A stretch of DNA of 64,000 nucleotides from Hetaerina americana (taxonomy: Eukaryota > Arthropoda > Insecta > Odonata > Calopterygidae), in NCBI GenBank assembly GCA_022747635.1, contig JAKTNV010000041.1, positions 601,001 to 665,000 of the forward strand, in the 5' to 3' direction. This document shows, one piece after another, positions 21,263 through 31,329 of the stretch. The position numbers and the translations under genes were made by a program. The notes beneath the pieces were generated by a model. It was not told the origin of the DNA. It searched no databases and saw nothing but the letters and a program-made list of their open reading frames with translations. How positions within the stretch are numbered: position 1 is the first letter of the stretch; the number at the start of each line of letters is the position of its first letter.

Positions 21263-22660
21263 TGAAACTAAATAAGGCCGTGGTGGTGGATATCATTCCC
21301 GCGGAACTTTTAAAATGCTTAGGAAAATGTGGGAGGAAGAGGCTATATGGGCTGATCCGTAGTATTTATGAGGAAGGAATCTGGCCGGAAGACTTTGTGA
21401 GATCAGTTTTAGTTCCTATTCCGAAAAAGATAAAGGCTACATCATGTGAGGACTACAGGACAATTAGTTTGGTATCCCACGCAGCTAAAGTTGTTCTCAG
21501 GATCATAAACAAAAGGATAGAGAGTAGGGCAAATGATTACTTAGGGGATTATCAGTTTGGGTTTAGAAAGGGGAGAGGTACGGGTGGTGCCATTGCAGTA
21601 ATGACATTATGAATCGAGAGGAATATAGAACATAACCAAGAGGCATTTGCCTGTTTCGTAGATTTCGAAAAAGCGTTTGATAGAGGCAATTGGGAAAAAC
21701 TAATGAGTATTCTGCAGAAAATAGGAATAGATTGGAGGGAAAGGAGGCTAATCAACCTGTACATGTCTCAGACTGCTCAGGTACGTGTGGGGAACGGGGA
21801 GTCCGATTGGGCAGTGTTAGGAAGAGGTGTAAGGCAGGGTTGCCCATTATCACCGTTGCTATTCAACCTGTATGCAGAGGAAATGAGGCATGGGAAGAAC
21901 TAGAGGTTGGAATGAAGGTGGGCGGGGAATTCGTAAAATCAGTTAGGTTTGGTGATGACCAAGCTTTAGTTTGTCAGTCAGCCAAGGGGCTGCAAGCATT
22001 GCTTAGTGAATTGGAAATTCAGTGCGACAGGTATGGGATGAGAATCAATATTAAGAAAACAAAGGTTATGCGATTTTCTAGAAAGAAAAAGGCTAAGCTT
22101 AATATTAAAATAGGAGGGCAGAAACTAGAGCAGGTAGAACAGTTTTCGTATCTCGGTAGTGTTTTGGATCAACACGGTCAAAGTAGTAGGGACGTAAGGA
22201 GAAGAATTGCGCTAGGCAAAGAGGCTTTCACAAGGAGGAGGGAGTTGATGACGGGGACTTTGAGTAAGGATGTTAAGAAAAGACTAGTAAAAACTTTGAT
22301 ATGGAGCGTAGCTATGTACGGTGCGGAAACGTGGTCATTGAAGTAGGAGGATAGACGTAGATTGGAGGCTTTTGAAATGTGGGTGTGGAGAAGAATGGAG
22401 AAGGTGAAATGGACAGAGAAGAAGACAAACGAGGAAGTACTTGGTATGGTGGGCGAAGAGAGGGGTTTGTTGGGAGCAATCCTATGGAGGCAGGAAAAGT
22501 GGCTGAGGGGGGTATTGACCGGCAGTGGGATGTTGAAGACTGTAATAGAGGGGAGAATGTTAGGAAAACGAGGAAAGTGAAGGAACAGGATATGGATGTT
22601 GGACGGGATGAAGGGATGCAGAAAGTACTCAGAGATGAAGAGGGACCTGATTTAGAGTAG
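21263..22660 (+). pseudogene. RTE reverse transcriptase, 5'-truncated, stop-containing
   Basis: Reads LNKAVVVDIIPAELLKCLGK, GFRKGRGTGGAIAVMTL then TGA near 21610, then ERNIEHN, CFVDFEKAFDRGNWEK, RQGCPLSPLLFNLYAEEM and SVRFGDDQALVC. The catalytic FADD box is changed to FGDD here, which would itself disable the enzyme. A 15-base gap near 21888 and a TAG after ETWSLK near 22343 further break the frame. The C-terminal part continues in other frames (EAFEMWVWRRMEKVKWTEKK). Confidence 0.88.
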
Positions 22661-22756
22661 GATGTTGTGTTTTGCTAGGGGCCACAAATTATTTAATTAG
22701 TAATTACGTCCATCCAAAAACCTACCTTAACCGGTAGATTACCTAATAATAATAAT
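21263..22756 (+). mobile_element. RTE-like retrotransposon, 5'-truncated (copy 4)
   Basis: Begins within the RT domain at TGAAACTAAATAAGGCCGTG and runs to the family 3' end (ACCGGTAGATTACC plus TAA repeats). Its coding part shares diagnostic substitutions with copy 1, including a premature TGA, but its 3' UTR is of the other type (GCTAGGGGCCACAAATTATT), shared with 20806 and 54700. Confidence 0.92.
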
Positions 22757-23963
22757 AGACATTTAGACGAATTGCTTCCTTCGTGGCAACCATTTATTCT
22801 TTTTTGAGCACAGCAGCTTCCTATTCATTGCGAACGCAAGATTCTTCTCTTGATGTCCATCGCGCCATCCCACGGGTAAAACGTCAAAGACTCCGCCCAC
22901 TCCTATGTCCCTCCTCACAGACGGGAAGCCTCCTTGATTACTCAGTTCCGCACTTTAGGATATCGGATGCCTTGCCCTTGATTCTTATATCGTTGAAGCA
23001 CTTGAGTGTTCAGAGATGTTCACGGGTCGTCTCGCTTCTTCGGGGTATCTGCGATGCTGACTTCTCCCCCATTCACCTCGATTCCTTCGATATCTAATGC
23101 ATTGGCTTCTTTACTTCCTCTTCCAGATGTCTGCTGGCAAGCGAATACGCTCTTTTGCATCCTTCCCACACTCCTTCATTAATGTTAACTTCTGAATTTC
23201 TTCCATTCGTCCTTCGCATCGGCCCTTTCGCAGTTGACATGGAGGCTGAAACATTGGATTCCTTCGGATACTAACCCCAGTTCACTTCGAAGATACAACT
23301 TGATCATTGCCAAAGCAGAGGATACCATTTATTGTGAAAATATAGCGTAGGAAAAAGTATTCGGGAATCAACGAAAACATTTCGGCAACATTCTCCAAGG
23401 AATGCATTTGCAAGAAATGCATAAGCCAACGACACGTCGTTTTGAGTCCCATGGCCTCTCGATCCGTGTCAGTCTCTTAAGAAATAATTCTTTCCAGAGT
23501 TCAGTTCATTGGGAAACGTGTCGAGGTCGCCAATCGCCACCCCGCAGGCATTGAACGCGGCCGGAATCAATCCCCTCGCGGCGCCACTCGCGTCGACCTC
23601 TCGAGTCGCGGTTCGACTGATTGATCGAATGGTGGAGGGGCGCCAGGGCCGACCGCGCAATGTGCAGCAAATGGAAATGCAATCTGGTGCATCGACGGAT
23701 GGTGCACGTCGTTCGCAGCGCCACCGCCCGACCGTCACCACCCCACGCAGATGCGACACTGGGCTCATCTCGGCCATTAGAGGGTGCTGCCATTGAGGAG
23801 ATTCGACTGCTATTTCGACCCTTCGATTATGGCCAGACATTTCATTTCCACACTACCAGTTTCGGCAATTCTCACACTTTGGTTTGGAACCGGCAAAACG
23901 TGTTTCGGTGCGGCGTGGCGCACACCTCGCGAATAATGCACAGGCGACCGTGAAACTCCAATG
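22757..23963. other. Unassigned sequence, GC-rich at 23500-23960
   Basis: Frames of 95-123 codons on both strands within the GC-rich part show no domain. A faint non-LTR-like phrase on the minus strand near 23050-23100 was not strong enough to call. Confidence 0.35.
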
Positions 23964-24051
23964 CCACTGGAATCCTACTGGAAACCCACTGGAACCCCAC
24001 TGGAATCCCACTGGAATCCCACTGGAATCCCACTGGAATCCCACTGAAACC
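23964..24051. repeat. 11-bp minisatellite, about eight units
   Basis: Tandem units of CCCACTGGAAT and close variants, eight in 88 bases. The central four are identical and the outer ones vary by one or two bases, as expected from a young expansion with homogenised core. Confidence 0.92.
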
Positions 24052-26297
24052 GCGGGGAATGACAAGTGAGGAGGACTTCCTCGCATGATCCTCGGGAGCT
24101 TCCGAAGATCTCCGCTCATTTAATATCAAATTTGAAGAACGGAACTTGGAAATAATTTCGTCGAGTGTTATCACTCGCTATTGTTATTTAAACCACGCAT
24201 GGCATGCAAACGCAGATGGTGGTGTACTCGCGAAAATCGTGAATAACTTTCAAAACGAATCGCCGTCCGACAGAATAGGTACGAACGTGGGATTGGAGGG
24301 TTCACCACCTGGGGACACGGCGGCAAGGGAACTGTCGTCGGCATCTTATCTGTCGAGCAGCGAGAGAGCAGGGTTTAAAGTTATCTCCATCCGCATTAAT
24401 ACCCCGCGATCCACCAATAAGGTGTGTGGCAGGGGGTGCAAGCACCACCGGGTGGGAAGGGTGAGCGATGAGGGAGGATGTGGGAGAGGAAGGGGAAAAG
24501 ATTTACGTTAAAAAACTACCAAATGACGAGAAAAAGTTTTTCATAAATGCTGGAGGAAGACTAAATTTAAATCAAGTGTTAACTCATGCAATAAATTACT
24601 TCTTTGTTATACGAAAAAAGGGAATAAAAATGAACCACAATTATTTACACATACGACAGGCCTCCGCCATAACGAAAAAGCTGGTGTAAGGTAAGAAAGG
24701 TTGGAGTGGGAAATTCTGCAGTCACATGGACCCCTGAAGTCTCCAGCCCTAAAGAAGTCACATTGGGATAGGGAATGTGACACACCGCTGTGCGCAGACA
24801 GCGACAGTCGTCACTCAAACACACGCCCACCCCCAAAAGAGAGAGAGAGAGAGACGAGGGATGGAAGGAGAAGAATGAAAAGAGCAAGGAAAGGCAGCCG
24901 ACATTGCACCGAGAATTGCATTCGATAACTGGCAGCCCCACGGGTTCGTGACAATGACAACTTCACGTAGGTACCACGCACCACAACTAGGGATTCAAAC
25001 GCCAGGTGGAGGAGCAAGAGGATGTGTTTGGGGTGAGGGGCCGCCACCCTCAATCAATCAACCCACCCTCCCTCCCCCAGACACCAACCGCTCGGCATTA
25101 TTCAAATCTCGGCCAAGTGGACGTGGCGTCAATAAACATGGGCCGCTTGTCCGGCCTAGAGACGGAGGCCAGCGGTCATGCGTAACACCGCACTTCGAAG
25201 TCATTCGGAGGGCGAATCGCGGGTCGTCCGTCCAGCACGAGGTCACTCCTCACCAGGGGGCAACGCAACACACTAAAAGTGCAATCGCCGAGGATCTGAT
25301 GACCCGATCGCCGCGAACGACAATGGCACAGAATGAATAAAGGGAAGTGACCTCGCGCTGCGAGAGACTACGCCTGCTTCAATGCACGCCTTCACGATGA
25401 ACGAAGAACACATTTTGTCGGCAATTTCCGACGAGGGGTTTTTTCTCCGCGAATGTTTTCCAGCGACTCAAAAGCAAACCCATCGTGCCATTATCCAGGC
25501 AATCCCACAGCCTCTCGATCCTAAATTCTGTAGGTATTTATCGCACGAGTCCACTCCGCAAATTGGATCGTGAGGGCCGGAATCATGGCAGAACGATGGA
25601 GGGCTGCGGCGAACGGTCTCTCTGGCTTTTCCGTGGACGGCCTCCGAATGTGGCCTCAACCACTCTCCAGTGGCCGCAATGGATGCCAGCATTTCGCATC
25701 GCCTCTGTAGAGACGCGACCACTCCCAACTCCGGATTCTCCTCCATCGATCCGGGACCCAGGGGCCATTCGCAGTGGGAATCACCCGTCGCCAAGGCGGA
25801 GATGGATTCGGCCGGGCCGGCCCTGGACTACTCCGGCGCACCTCCAACGCCGCTTCCTCTGGAGGGGGTTAACCGTTAGGGAGGGGAGGAGACCGTGGCA
25901 TTCCAATCAGCGAGGGCGCCGACTCCCGGCGTCCCATCGAGGAGTCTAGGCACACACCCTCTTATCTGCCATCCATAGCTGTCAGAGAAGAGGGTCTGTG
26001 CCAAGAAATTAAGCAGAATATATTGGAAAGAATTGACAACTTACAACCCCCCCCCCTCCCATCGGATTACATTGTTCCCATTAGCTGACAACTTCGCCTC
26101 ACCAACCAATCACCGATTACGTACGCCCCCCTGCGTTAAACATTCCCACCATAGCTTTCCCCCGACACCTTATCTCCCCGTCGGCGACTCCTCGTATTCT
26201 ATTGGTGGCTAGGGCCACCGAAATATTGGCGTAAACTATTTTAATTTCAAGAAATCTTTTTTGTAAACATCTTTAAACTTTACGTAGATACAAAGAT
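24052..26297. other. Unassigned sequence
   Basis: A short (GA)n run lies near 24838-24856 and a C-run near 26047-26058. GC-rich stretches at 25000-25980 give frames of up to 154 codons without recognisable domains. No mobile element was identified. Confidence 0.35.
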
Positions 26298-26495
26298 ATG
26301 GGTCGCGGTAGTCCATGGTGTAGAGCGTTGACTGCTGACCGGAGGGCTTGAGCTCGATTCCCGGGCGAGCCTCTCTGGACACCTGCGGCTCCACCCAAGC
26401 TACCTGATTTTTCGGATACCAGATAATCCTGGGATACCAAAACCGGCACAGGGAAAGGAACTGGCCCCCCTTAATACCCTGATGTGTGAAATTCA
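26298..26495 (+). mobile_element. tRNA-derived SINE family A, copy 2
   Basis: Head GGGTCGCGGTAGTCCATGGT with A-box-like sequence, decayed B-box GCTCGATTCCC, body ACCAGATAATCCTGGGATAC and ATGTGTGAAATT. It continues directly into a hairpin module. Confidence 0.82.
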
Positions 26496-26498
26496 AAA

Positions 26499-26597
26499 GG
26501 AAGGACACTCCCGCGGCCTTATGATGATAATGGCCATCCCATCGAAATGTCAAAACTACATGTTTGAGCGTCCTTTCTTTGTATTTCTATGTTTAAA
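26499..26597 (+). repeat. Hairpin/CGAAA repeat module
   Basis: AGGAAGGACACTCCCGCGGC, GATGATAATGGCC, CATCGAAATGTC and GAGCGTCCTTTCTTTGTAT followed by (TA)n. The last string resembles GAGTGTCCTTTCTTTGTGTC at 13850-13870 (minus). Confidence 0.5.
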
Positions 26598-26598
26598 A

Positions 26599-26632
<34 letters not shown>
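26598..26632. repeat. (TA)n microsatellite
   Basis: TA tract between the hairpin module and the next SINE A. Confidence 0.9.
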
Positions 26633-26633
<1 letters not shown>

Positions 26634-26634
<1 letters not shown>

Positions 26635-26805
26635 GGGTCGCGGTAGTCCAATGGGTAGAGCGTTGGATTGCTGACCGGAGGGGCCCGGGTTCGATTCCTA
26701 GGCAAGACACTCTGGGCACCTGCAGCTCCGCCAAGCTATGTGATTTTTCGGGTACCAGATCTTCCTGGGAAACCATAACCGTCACAGAGAAAGGCACCGG
26801 TCCCT
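26634..26805 (+). mobile_element. tRNA-derived SINE family A, copy 3
   Basis: Best-preserved head of the family: GGGTCGCGGTAGTCCAATGG, with A-box-like segment, and the canonical B-box GGTTCGATTCC near 26688. Body TACCAGATCTTCCTGGGAAA and CCGTCACAGAGAAAGGCACC. It ends where an RT relic begins, without the 3' tail seen elsewhere. Confidence 0.85.
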
Positions 26806-28262
26806 CAGTCCTGAAGAACAACAAGGCAACGGGACTTGATAAAATAAACGGAGAAATTCTCAATGCACTCGGGGGCAATGCAAAGGATGTCCGATTTGAA
26901 ATAATGAAAGATATTTACGGAAGTGGAAGACTACCTGAGGACTTTGCGATGAGTTCAATGATTGCAATGCCAAAGAAACCGAGTACGGATAAATGCGAAG
27001 GACACAGATATTGGGCATGACTTCTCACGCATCGAAAATACTTACGCGGATAATCAACCGATGAATAAAAGGAAAGGTAGAAGAAAGCCTCTCGGGAAAC
27101 AAATTCGGATTCATGAAAAACCGAGAAGCACGAGAGGCAATACTCAGCTAGAGGGAACTGGCCGAAAAATTGATCCATGTTCAAAAGCCATTGGCATTCG
27201 TGGACTCGAAGAAGGCCTTCGACAATGTCGAATGGAGCAACATTTTTAAGATACTAGAAGCGCATGGAATGGACTACAACGGCAGAGGAATAATCCTTCA
27301 CCGCTACAAGAAACGGGTAACATCCATGCAAATGAAAAACGGAAGGAAAATAGAAGCCGAAATAAACAAAGGAGTTCGACAAGATGCAACCTCTCGCCAG
27401 CACTATTCAACGTATATCTAGAAGAGGCAATAAAGGAAGCGCACGACTTGGGCATCAACGCAGTCAAGGTGAATGGCGAAGAAATGAACATGCTGCGGTT
27501 CGCAGACGACATCGCAGTTGTAGCACAGACGCGAGAGGACCTGCAAGCAAACCTGAATACTATGGACCAAGTACTTGGGGAATATAATATGAGCATCGAC
27601 AAGAAGTAAACGAAAATCCTTGTGCGTGTGGAAGGGAGAGGCTGAATGCATGTATCACATTTCGATGGGTGAGACTGGAACAAGTGGAACCCTTCATCTA
27701 CTTGGGCAGCAGTATAACTAGGGATGGAAGAAGCTCGACCGATATCAAGCGAAGAATAGCCCAAGCAAAGAAGACGTTCATTGAGAAGACGCAACCACCA
27801 CGTTCAAAGAACATAAGATTGCAAACAATGAAGCAGTTGGTCAAAACGTTCGTGTGGAGCACGGCACTCCACGGTGGGGAGACATGGAATATTGGATAAG
27901 TGGACCAACGAAGAAAGAAGCGTTTGAAACATGGTGCTGGAGGAGAATGCTGAAGATTAAATGGGCGGACAAAGTGAGGAACGATGAAGTAAGTATATAG
28001 AGGAGCAGAAGAGGAAAGGACCATACGGTGAGCTGTACGGCGAAAAAGAAATAGATGGATTGGACATACCTTGAGGCAAATTGGATTGATTAGAAAGATA
28101 ATGGAAGGAAAGATCCCACGAGGAAGACCAAGAAACAAGTACATTGGGCAAATTAAGGAGGACGTAAAACAGGGAACCTATCAGAGGGCGAGGGAATAAA
28201 CACTAAATAGAGAAGAATGGAGTGGAGGGCTTCAGCAAACCAATCGAGGGATTTAAATCCTG
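26806..28262 (+). mobile_element. Second RTE-like LINE lineage, RT relic
   Basis: Plus-strand reverse transcriptase relic unlike the main RTE family at nucleotide level. In order: LKNNKATGLDKINGEILNAL, GRLPEDFAMSSMIAMPKK, then broken sequence, KAFDNVEWSNIFKILEAHGM, EINKGVRQ, EEAIKEAHDLGINAVKVNGE, MLRFADDIAVVAQT (catalytic FADD, near 27492-27530), then RLEQVEPFIYLGSSITRDGR, STDIKRRIAQAKK, TFVWSTALHGGETWNIG and AFETWCWRRMLKIKWADKVR. The late REEW-type tail (NREEWSGGLQQT) lies near 28213-28250. It has stops and frameshifts throughout, so it is inactive. Assignment to RTE is inferred from the C-terminal pattern. Confidence 0.82.
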
Positions 28263-28284
28263 ATGATGAAATAAATATAAAACT

Positions 28285-28445
28285 TATGTGAAAGTCTCAC
28301 TGATGGGAATAATAATGTACATTAAGTTCACGATCGAAAACAGGAACACACAGAAAAGAAACACACGTTTTCGAATTTTCGGTGGCACAAGCCACCTCTT
28401 TCAAGGGAGGATGCTTTCACTCTCAGCTTATTTATTTATTGGGCT
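28285..28445 (-). repeat. Hairpin/CGAAA repeat module
   Basis: Left edge GTGAAAGTCTCAC.GA.G.GAATAATAATGTA is shared with 21028-21060. The inner part is inverted relative to that copy: on the minus strand GAGGTGGCTTGTGCCACCGA precedes AAATTCGAAAAC and GTGTGTTTCTTTTCTGTGTG. Confidence 0.6.
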
Positions 28446-28810
28446 TAAAGCGTTCAGAGTTTAAATGAGCAATACTTATTCAATATTACTGATTCATTTT
28501 CCTAACCCAGCTTCGCTACCCGAAGGAGGTGCGAGGTTTCTCCTTGTCTCCTGACAATAGCGCGTACACACACTGAAATTCCGAGCGTGATGAGATTTTC
28601 CTTCTTCGCTGAGGAACCTGCTGAAAGCCATTTGCTCTCTTGGCAACCATCCGTGGCGTTTCGAAATGATCTCTTCTCTTATGTCTCTTTCATAGCTTGA
28701 GGTAAGTAGGCTTACTTAAGCGGCATGCAATGGGAATAATAATTCATGCGCTGCTCTCAACACAAAAATCCTTCAGTGAAATGCGTAATGCAATAGAAAT
28801 TAAATAATAT
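28446..28810. other. Unassigned sequence
   Basis: Nothing recognised. Confidence 0.3.
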
Positions 28811-28900
28811 CCGGCCCGGTGGCGGCGGGGTGACGTCCTCATCTCCCCGCCCAAGGCTCGCGGGTTCGATTCGGGTCGTGGGTGGGTTTTCCTCCCCCCA
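28811..28900 (+). mobile_element. tRNA-like SINE family C, copy 1
   Basis: CCGGCCCGGTGGCGGCGGGG, then a B-box GGTTCGATTC and GTGGGTGGGTTTTCCTCC. The minus-strand copy at 57366-57450 has the same order (GGCCCCGGTGGCGGCGAGGA, GGTTCGATTCCCACC). A pol III promoter-type head is inferred from the B-box; the A-box is poor. Confidence 0.62.
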
Positions 28901-31144
28901 GGATGTTCCTAATCGTGTCCATTATTATCGCTTTTGATAGTAAAACAACGTTAATTTCAAAATCATTTAATGACAACCCTACTATTTATTTCCACAACAT
29001 GAGAATTGACAGATTTGAATTGAATATGAAATAGTCTTCGGTTTATTTCGAAATTTCGGTGTTTCCGCTTTGTTTCTACAATTTTAGATGCCATTGAGAA
29101 TTAGTTCATTCGTCCATACATTTTATATATGTACGGGTACAATGCAGACGGCATCTCGTAAATCTTCGCCGACCTCAATGGGCCCCACCGATTTTTCATC
29201 TCGATAAACGGCTATTCCTTTCAGCCGTATTAGTCGAAGTAAGGACTAATTTAGCGGGGCAGGCAAGTTTCACGAAAGTTGCTGAACATGTAAGAGATTC
29301 GCGAGTTAACTGCGCAGCACCAAAGAGTGAAGGCAGACGGCACTCGGCCCGAGGGTCTCGGGTTCGTTCCTTCCTCTCTCACTCGGCAGATAGGGGAGAC
29401 GCCGTCCGTCGAGAGATGCAACCATTCCCACTCCCAGGGCTGGAACTTGGCGGGAATCCGAGGACGCGCGGTCGTATGCGCGAAGTAGCGAACTCTGCGC
29501 TTGTCCGAGAGCCTAGATGGACGTCGGTGTGCCGTGACCGTTAGCGGGGAATGCGTGACGTGGCACGAGGGGTGCCAGCGGACGTGCACGAGTGGAACGG
29601 AGCCGTTCATCGGACTTGAAAACACGTCACCCCGCGGCGGAAGGGTCAAAGGTACGTCACCCACCCCGGGTTCGAATCCCGTCTCCGCGCACAGAGATTT
29701 CCCGCCTGCCAGGACTCTGGGAGGACAGCCCGAGCCTCCCCCGCGGCTGCGGACACGCTCCCGGCACCAACTCTCTGCGACTACGTCGGCCATTGAAAAG
29801 TTAAATCCGGGCGAGGGAGGGGAGAGAGAGTTCAGTCACCCCGCTTCCTTCCGCTCCTCTCCCGTCGCCCCGAATTCCGATTCGCCCCAAACGTGACCGC
29901 CTCCCACCGAAACAGCCTTCCGCAGGGCCGGCGTCCTCCCCCCAGGGTAGGGATAACGGGACCGAGACACGGGAGGGAGGGGTGCCTTTGACTCCCGAGG
30001 GACTGGAGTGTGCGTGGTGATCGCATGCGGAGAAATGGAAAATTCACGCACTCGGATATACAGAAAGTGCTGGTGAATACCCACTCATTACAGATTTCTA
30101 TTCCCATAATTTATGGGGCAAAAATTAATTTTCAATGATGCTTGGCTGGCCTATCATGTGATGTACATGAGGTACTAGTTTCACTCATTCGACAGCAGCA
30201 ATGCGCCGTCGCAGGTATATGTAGAAGGTGCGGGCGAAAGTCTCTGCTGATTGGCACGTCCTTCCACGGAGACGCTCCTTCGCGATGGAGAGGAGAAAAA
30301 ACGAAGCGGCAGGTGGCTGTGACTGGACCACATCGAGGATCGCATTGATTGGTCCACATTGAAGAGTGATGCCCGTCTCTTGGTGTAAAATGACAATAAA
30401 TGAAAGTTTTAATGGAAACGTCAAAATCGCAATTACTATTACGCGACTGAATCCCTCACGGGCATCACCATCGAAGGCGTGCATCAGTGGTCCATTTTAT
30501 TATCATCATTATTAAAACGCACACGTGGAGATAGACAATTGGAGGTGGCACACCAGTCCCAAGTTTTCCAATCGAAGTTACCTTGGAAAAATAGCATGGC
30601 ATCTCAAATGCAATCAATATCACAAAAGATATTAAATAAATAAAAGAAAATCAGTCAGCCAAATAATGCACTCAAAGGATAAGCACCAAGCACCCGTCTC
30701 TAAAACAAAAAAAATCCCCACCTCATCAAGATCAGTTACCCAAACGACAAAAAATATCAAAACTAAGCTGTTACGTACAATTTTACACAACACAACAATC
30801 AAATTATTATATAAATGTTTCACATCTTTTCTTAAAAGTATTGACCCAGTAAGGAAAGGGCTCGAATAGTTTTGCAGGTTAACTGTTCCGATCAACAATT
30901 GTTTTATTAATAAATAAAAATGTTTTCATGTTCTTTGTCCCCGGCATTTCACCTTGAATTTTTGATCATTCGTCCATTTAAAATTTGGATTTCCCGCCTC
31001 TTTCCTTGGATCTCCCCAAGCTTTCTCTCCCTCCCTTCAGAATGCGAAGCATTCCACAGAGTCGGCTTATTTCGTCGTAGTACGATGGTTCTAACAATAC
31101 ATCATCAACCTAATCCCTAAAAATTCTCCCTTTTCATTTATGCA
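28901..31144. other. Unassigned sequence, GC-rich at 29250-29960
   Basis: The GC-rich island contains a B-box-like GGGTTCGAATCCC near 29668, possibly another family C-type fragment. Frames of 131-180 codons on opposite strands overlap there without a domain. 30480-30900 is AT-rich. Confidence 0.35.
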
Positions 31145-31262
31145 AAAAGTCAAATCTAGACTACAAATCTCGCTCCTCTACGTTGCACGCGATCCCATTC
31201 GGTAATTAAGCCAACTTTATGAGTATTCCATTAACTTACAGCATATTCTAAATAAGGCGTTA
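31145..31262 (-). mobile_element. CR1-like LINE C-terminal fragment
   Basis: Minus strand reads YLEYAVS.WNTHKVGLITEW then DRVQRRGARFVV, the conserved post-RT tail of CR1/Jockey-group LINEs (PHLEYASSVWDPH...LERVQRRAARF). Only about 40 codons remain. Confidence 0.72.
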
Positions 31263-31281
31263 CGAGCGAAATATGTTACAT

Positions 31282-31318
31282 CTGATGATGATGTAATACA
31301 TCGAAACCCAGTCGTACA
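31282..31318 (+). other. Hammerhead-like CTGATGA-hairpin-GAAA motif
   Basis: CTGATGA (31282-31288), one extra T, a perfect 5-bp hairpin GATGT-AAT-ACATC (31290-31302), GAAA (31303-31306) and GTC (31311-31313) follow in the order of a hammerhead ribozyme core. The extra base and the weak stem I leave activity doubtful. A poly-A-rich stretch (AATAAAAAAAA) follows. Confidence 0.22.
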
Positions 31319-31329
31319 ATAAAAAAAAC

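Larger units (their letters stand above)
20925..21277. repeat. Large inverted repeat with (TA)n arms
   Basis: Outer arms CCTTATTTAGTTTCAGGAGA (from 20925) and its reverse complement (ending at 21277) are identical and continue inward into (TA)n tracts (20943-21018, 21199-21258). A second, inner pair of 17-base perfect arms lies at 21051-21067 and 21183-21199. The right outer arm is the 5' edge of RTE copy 4, so the left arm is an inverted scrap of RTE sequence. The centre holds a hairpin module with CGACCACCGAAAATTCGAAA. Confidence 0.85.

Noticed and set aside
23000..23200. Non-LTR reverse transcriptase fragment on the minus strand
   Set aside because: A phrase like IEGIEVNGGEVSIADT resembles the block before the catalytic box, but no neighbouring RT motif supports it.
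23964..24051. Regularly spaced repeats resembling a CRISPR array
   Set aside because: Units are contiguous 11-mers with no spacers, and the context is eukaryotic.
29251..29793. 180-codon minus-strand frame as a host gene
   Set aside because: GC-rich, contains B-box-like tRNA-derived sequence, no recognisable domain.
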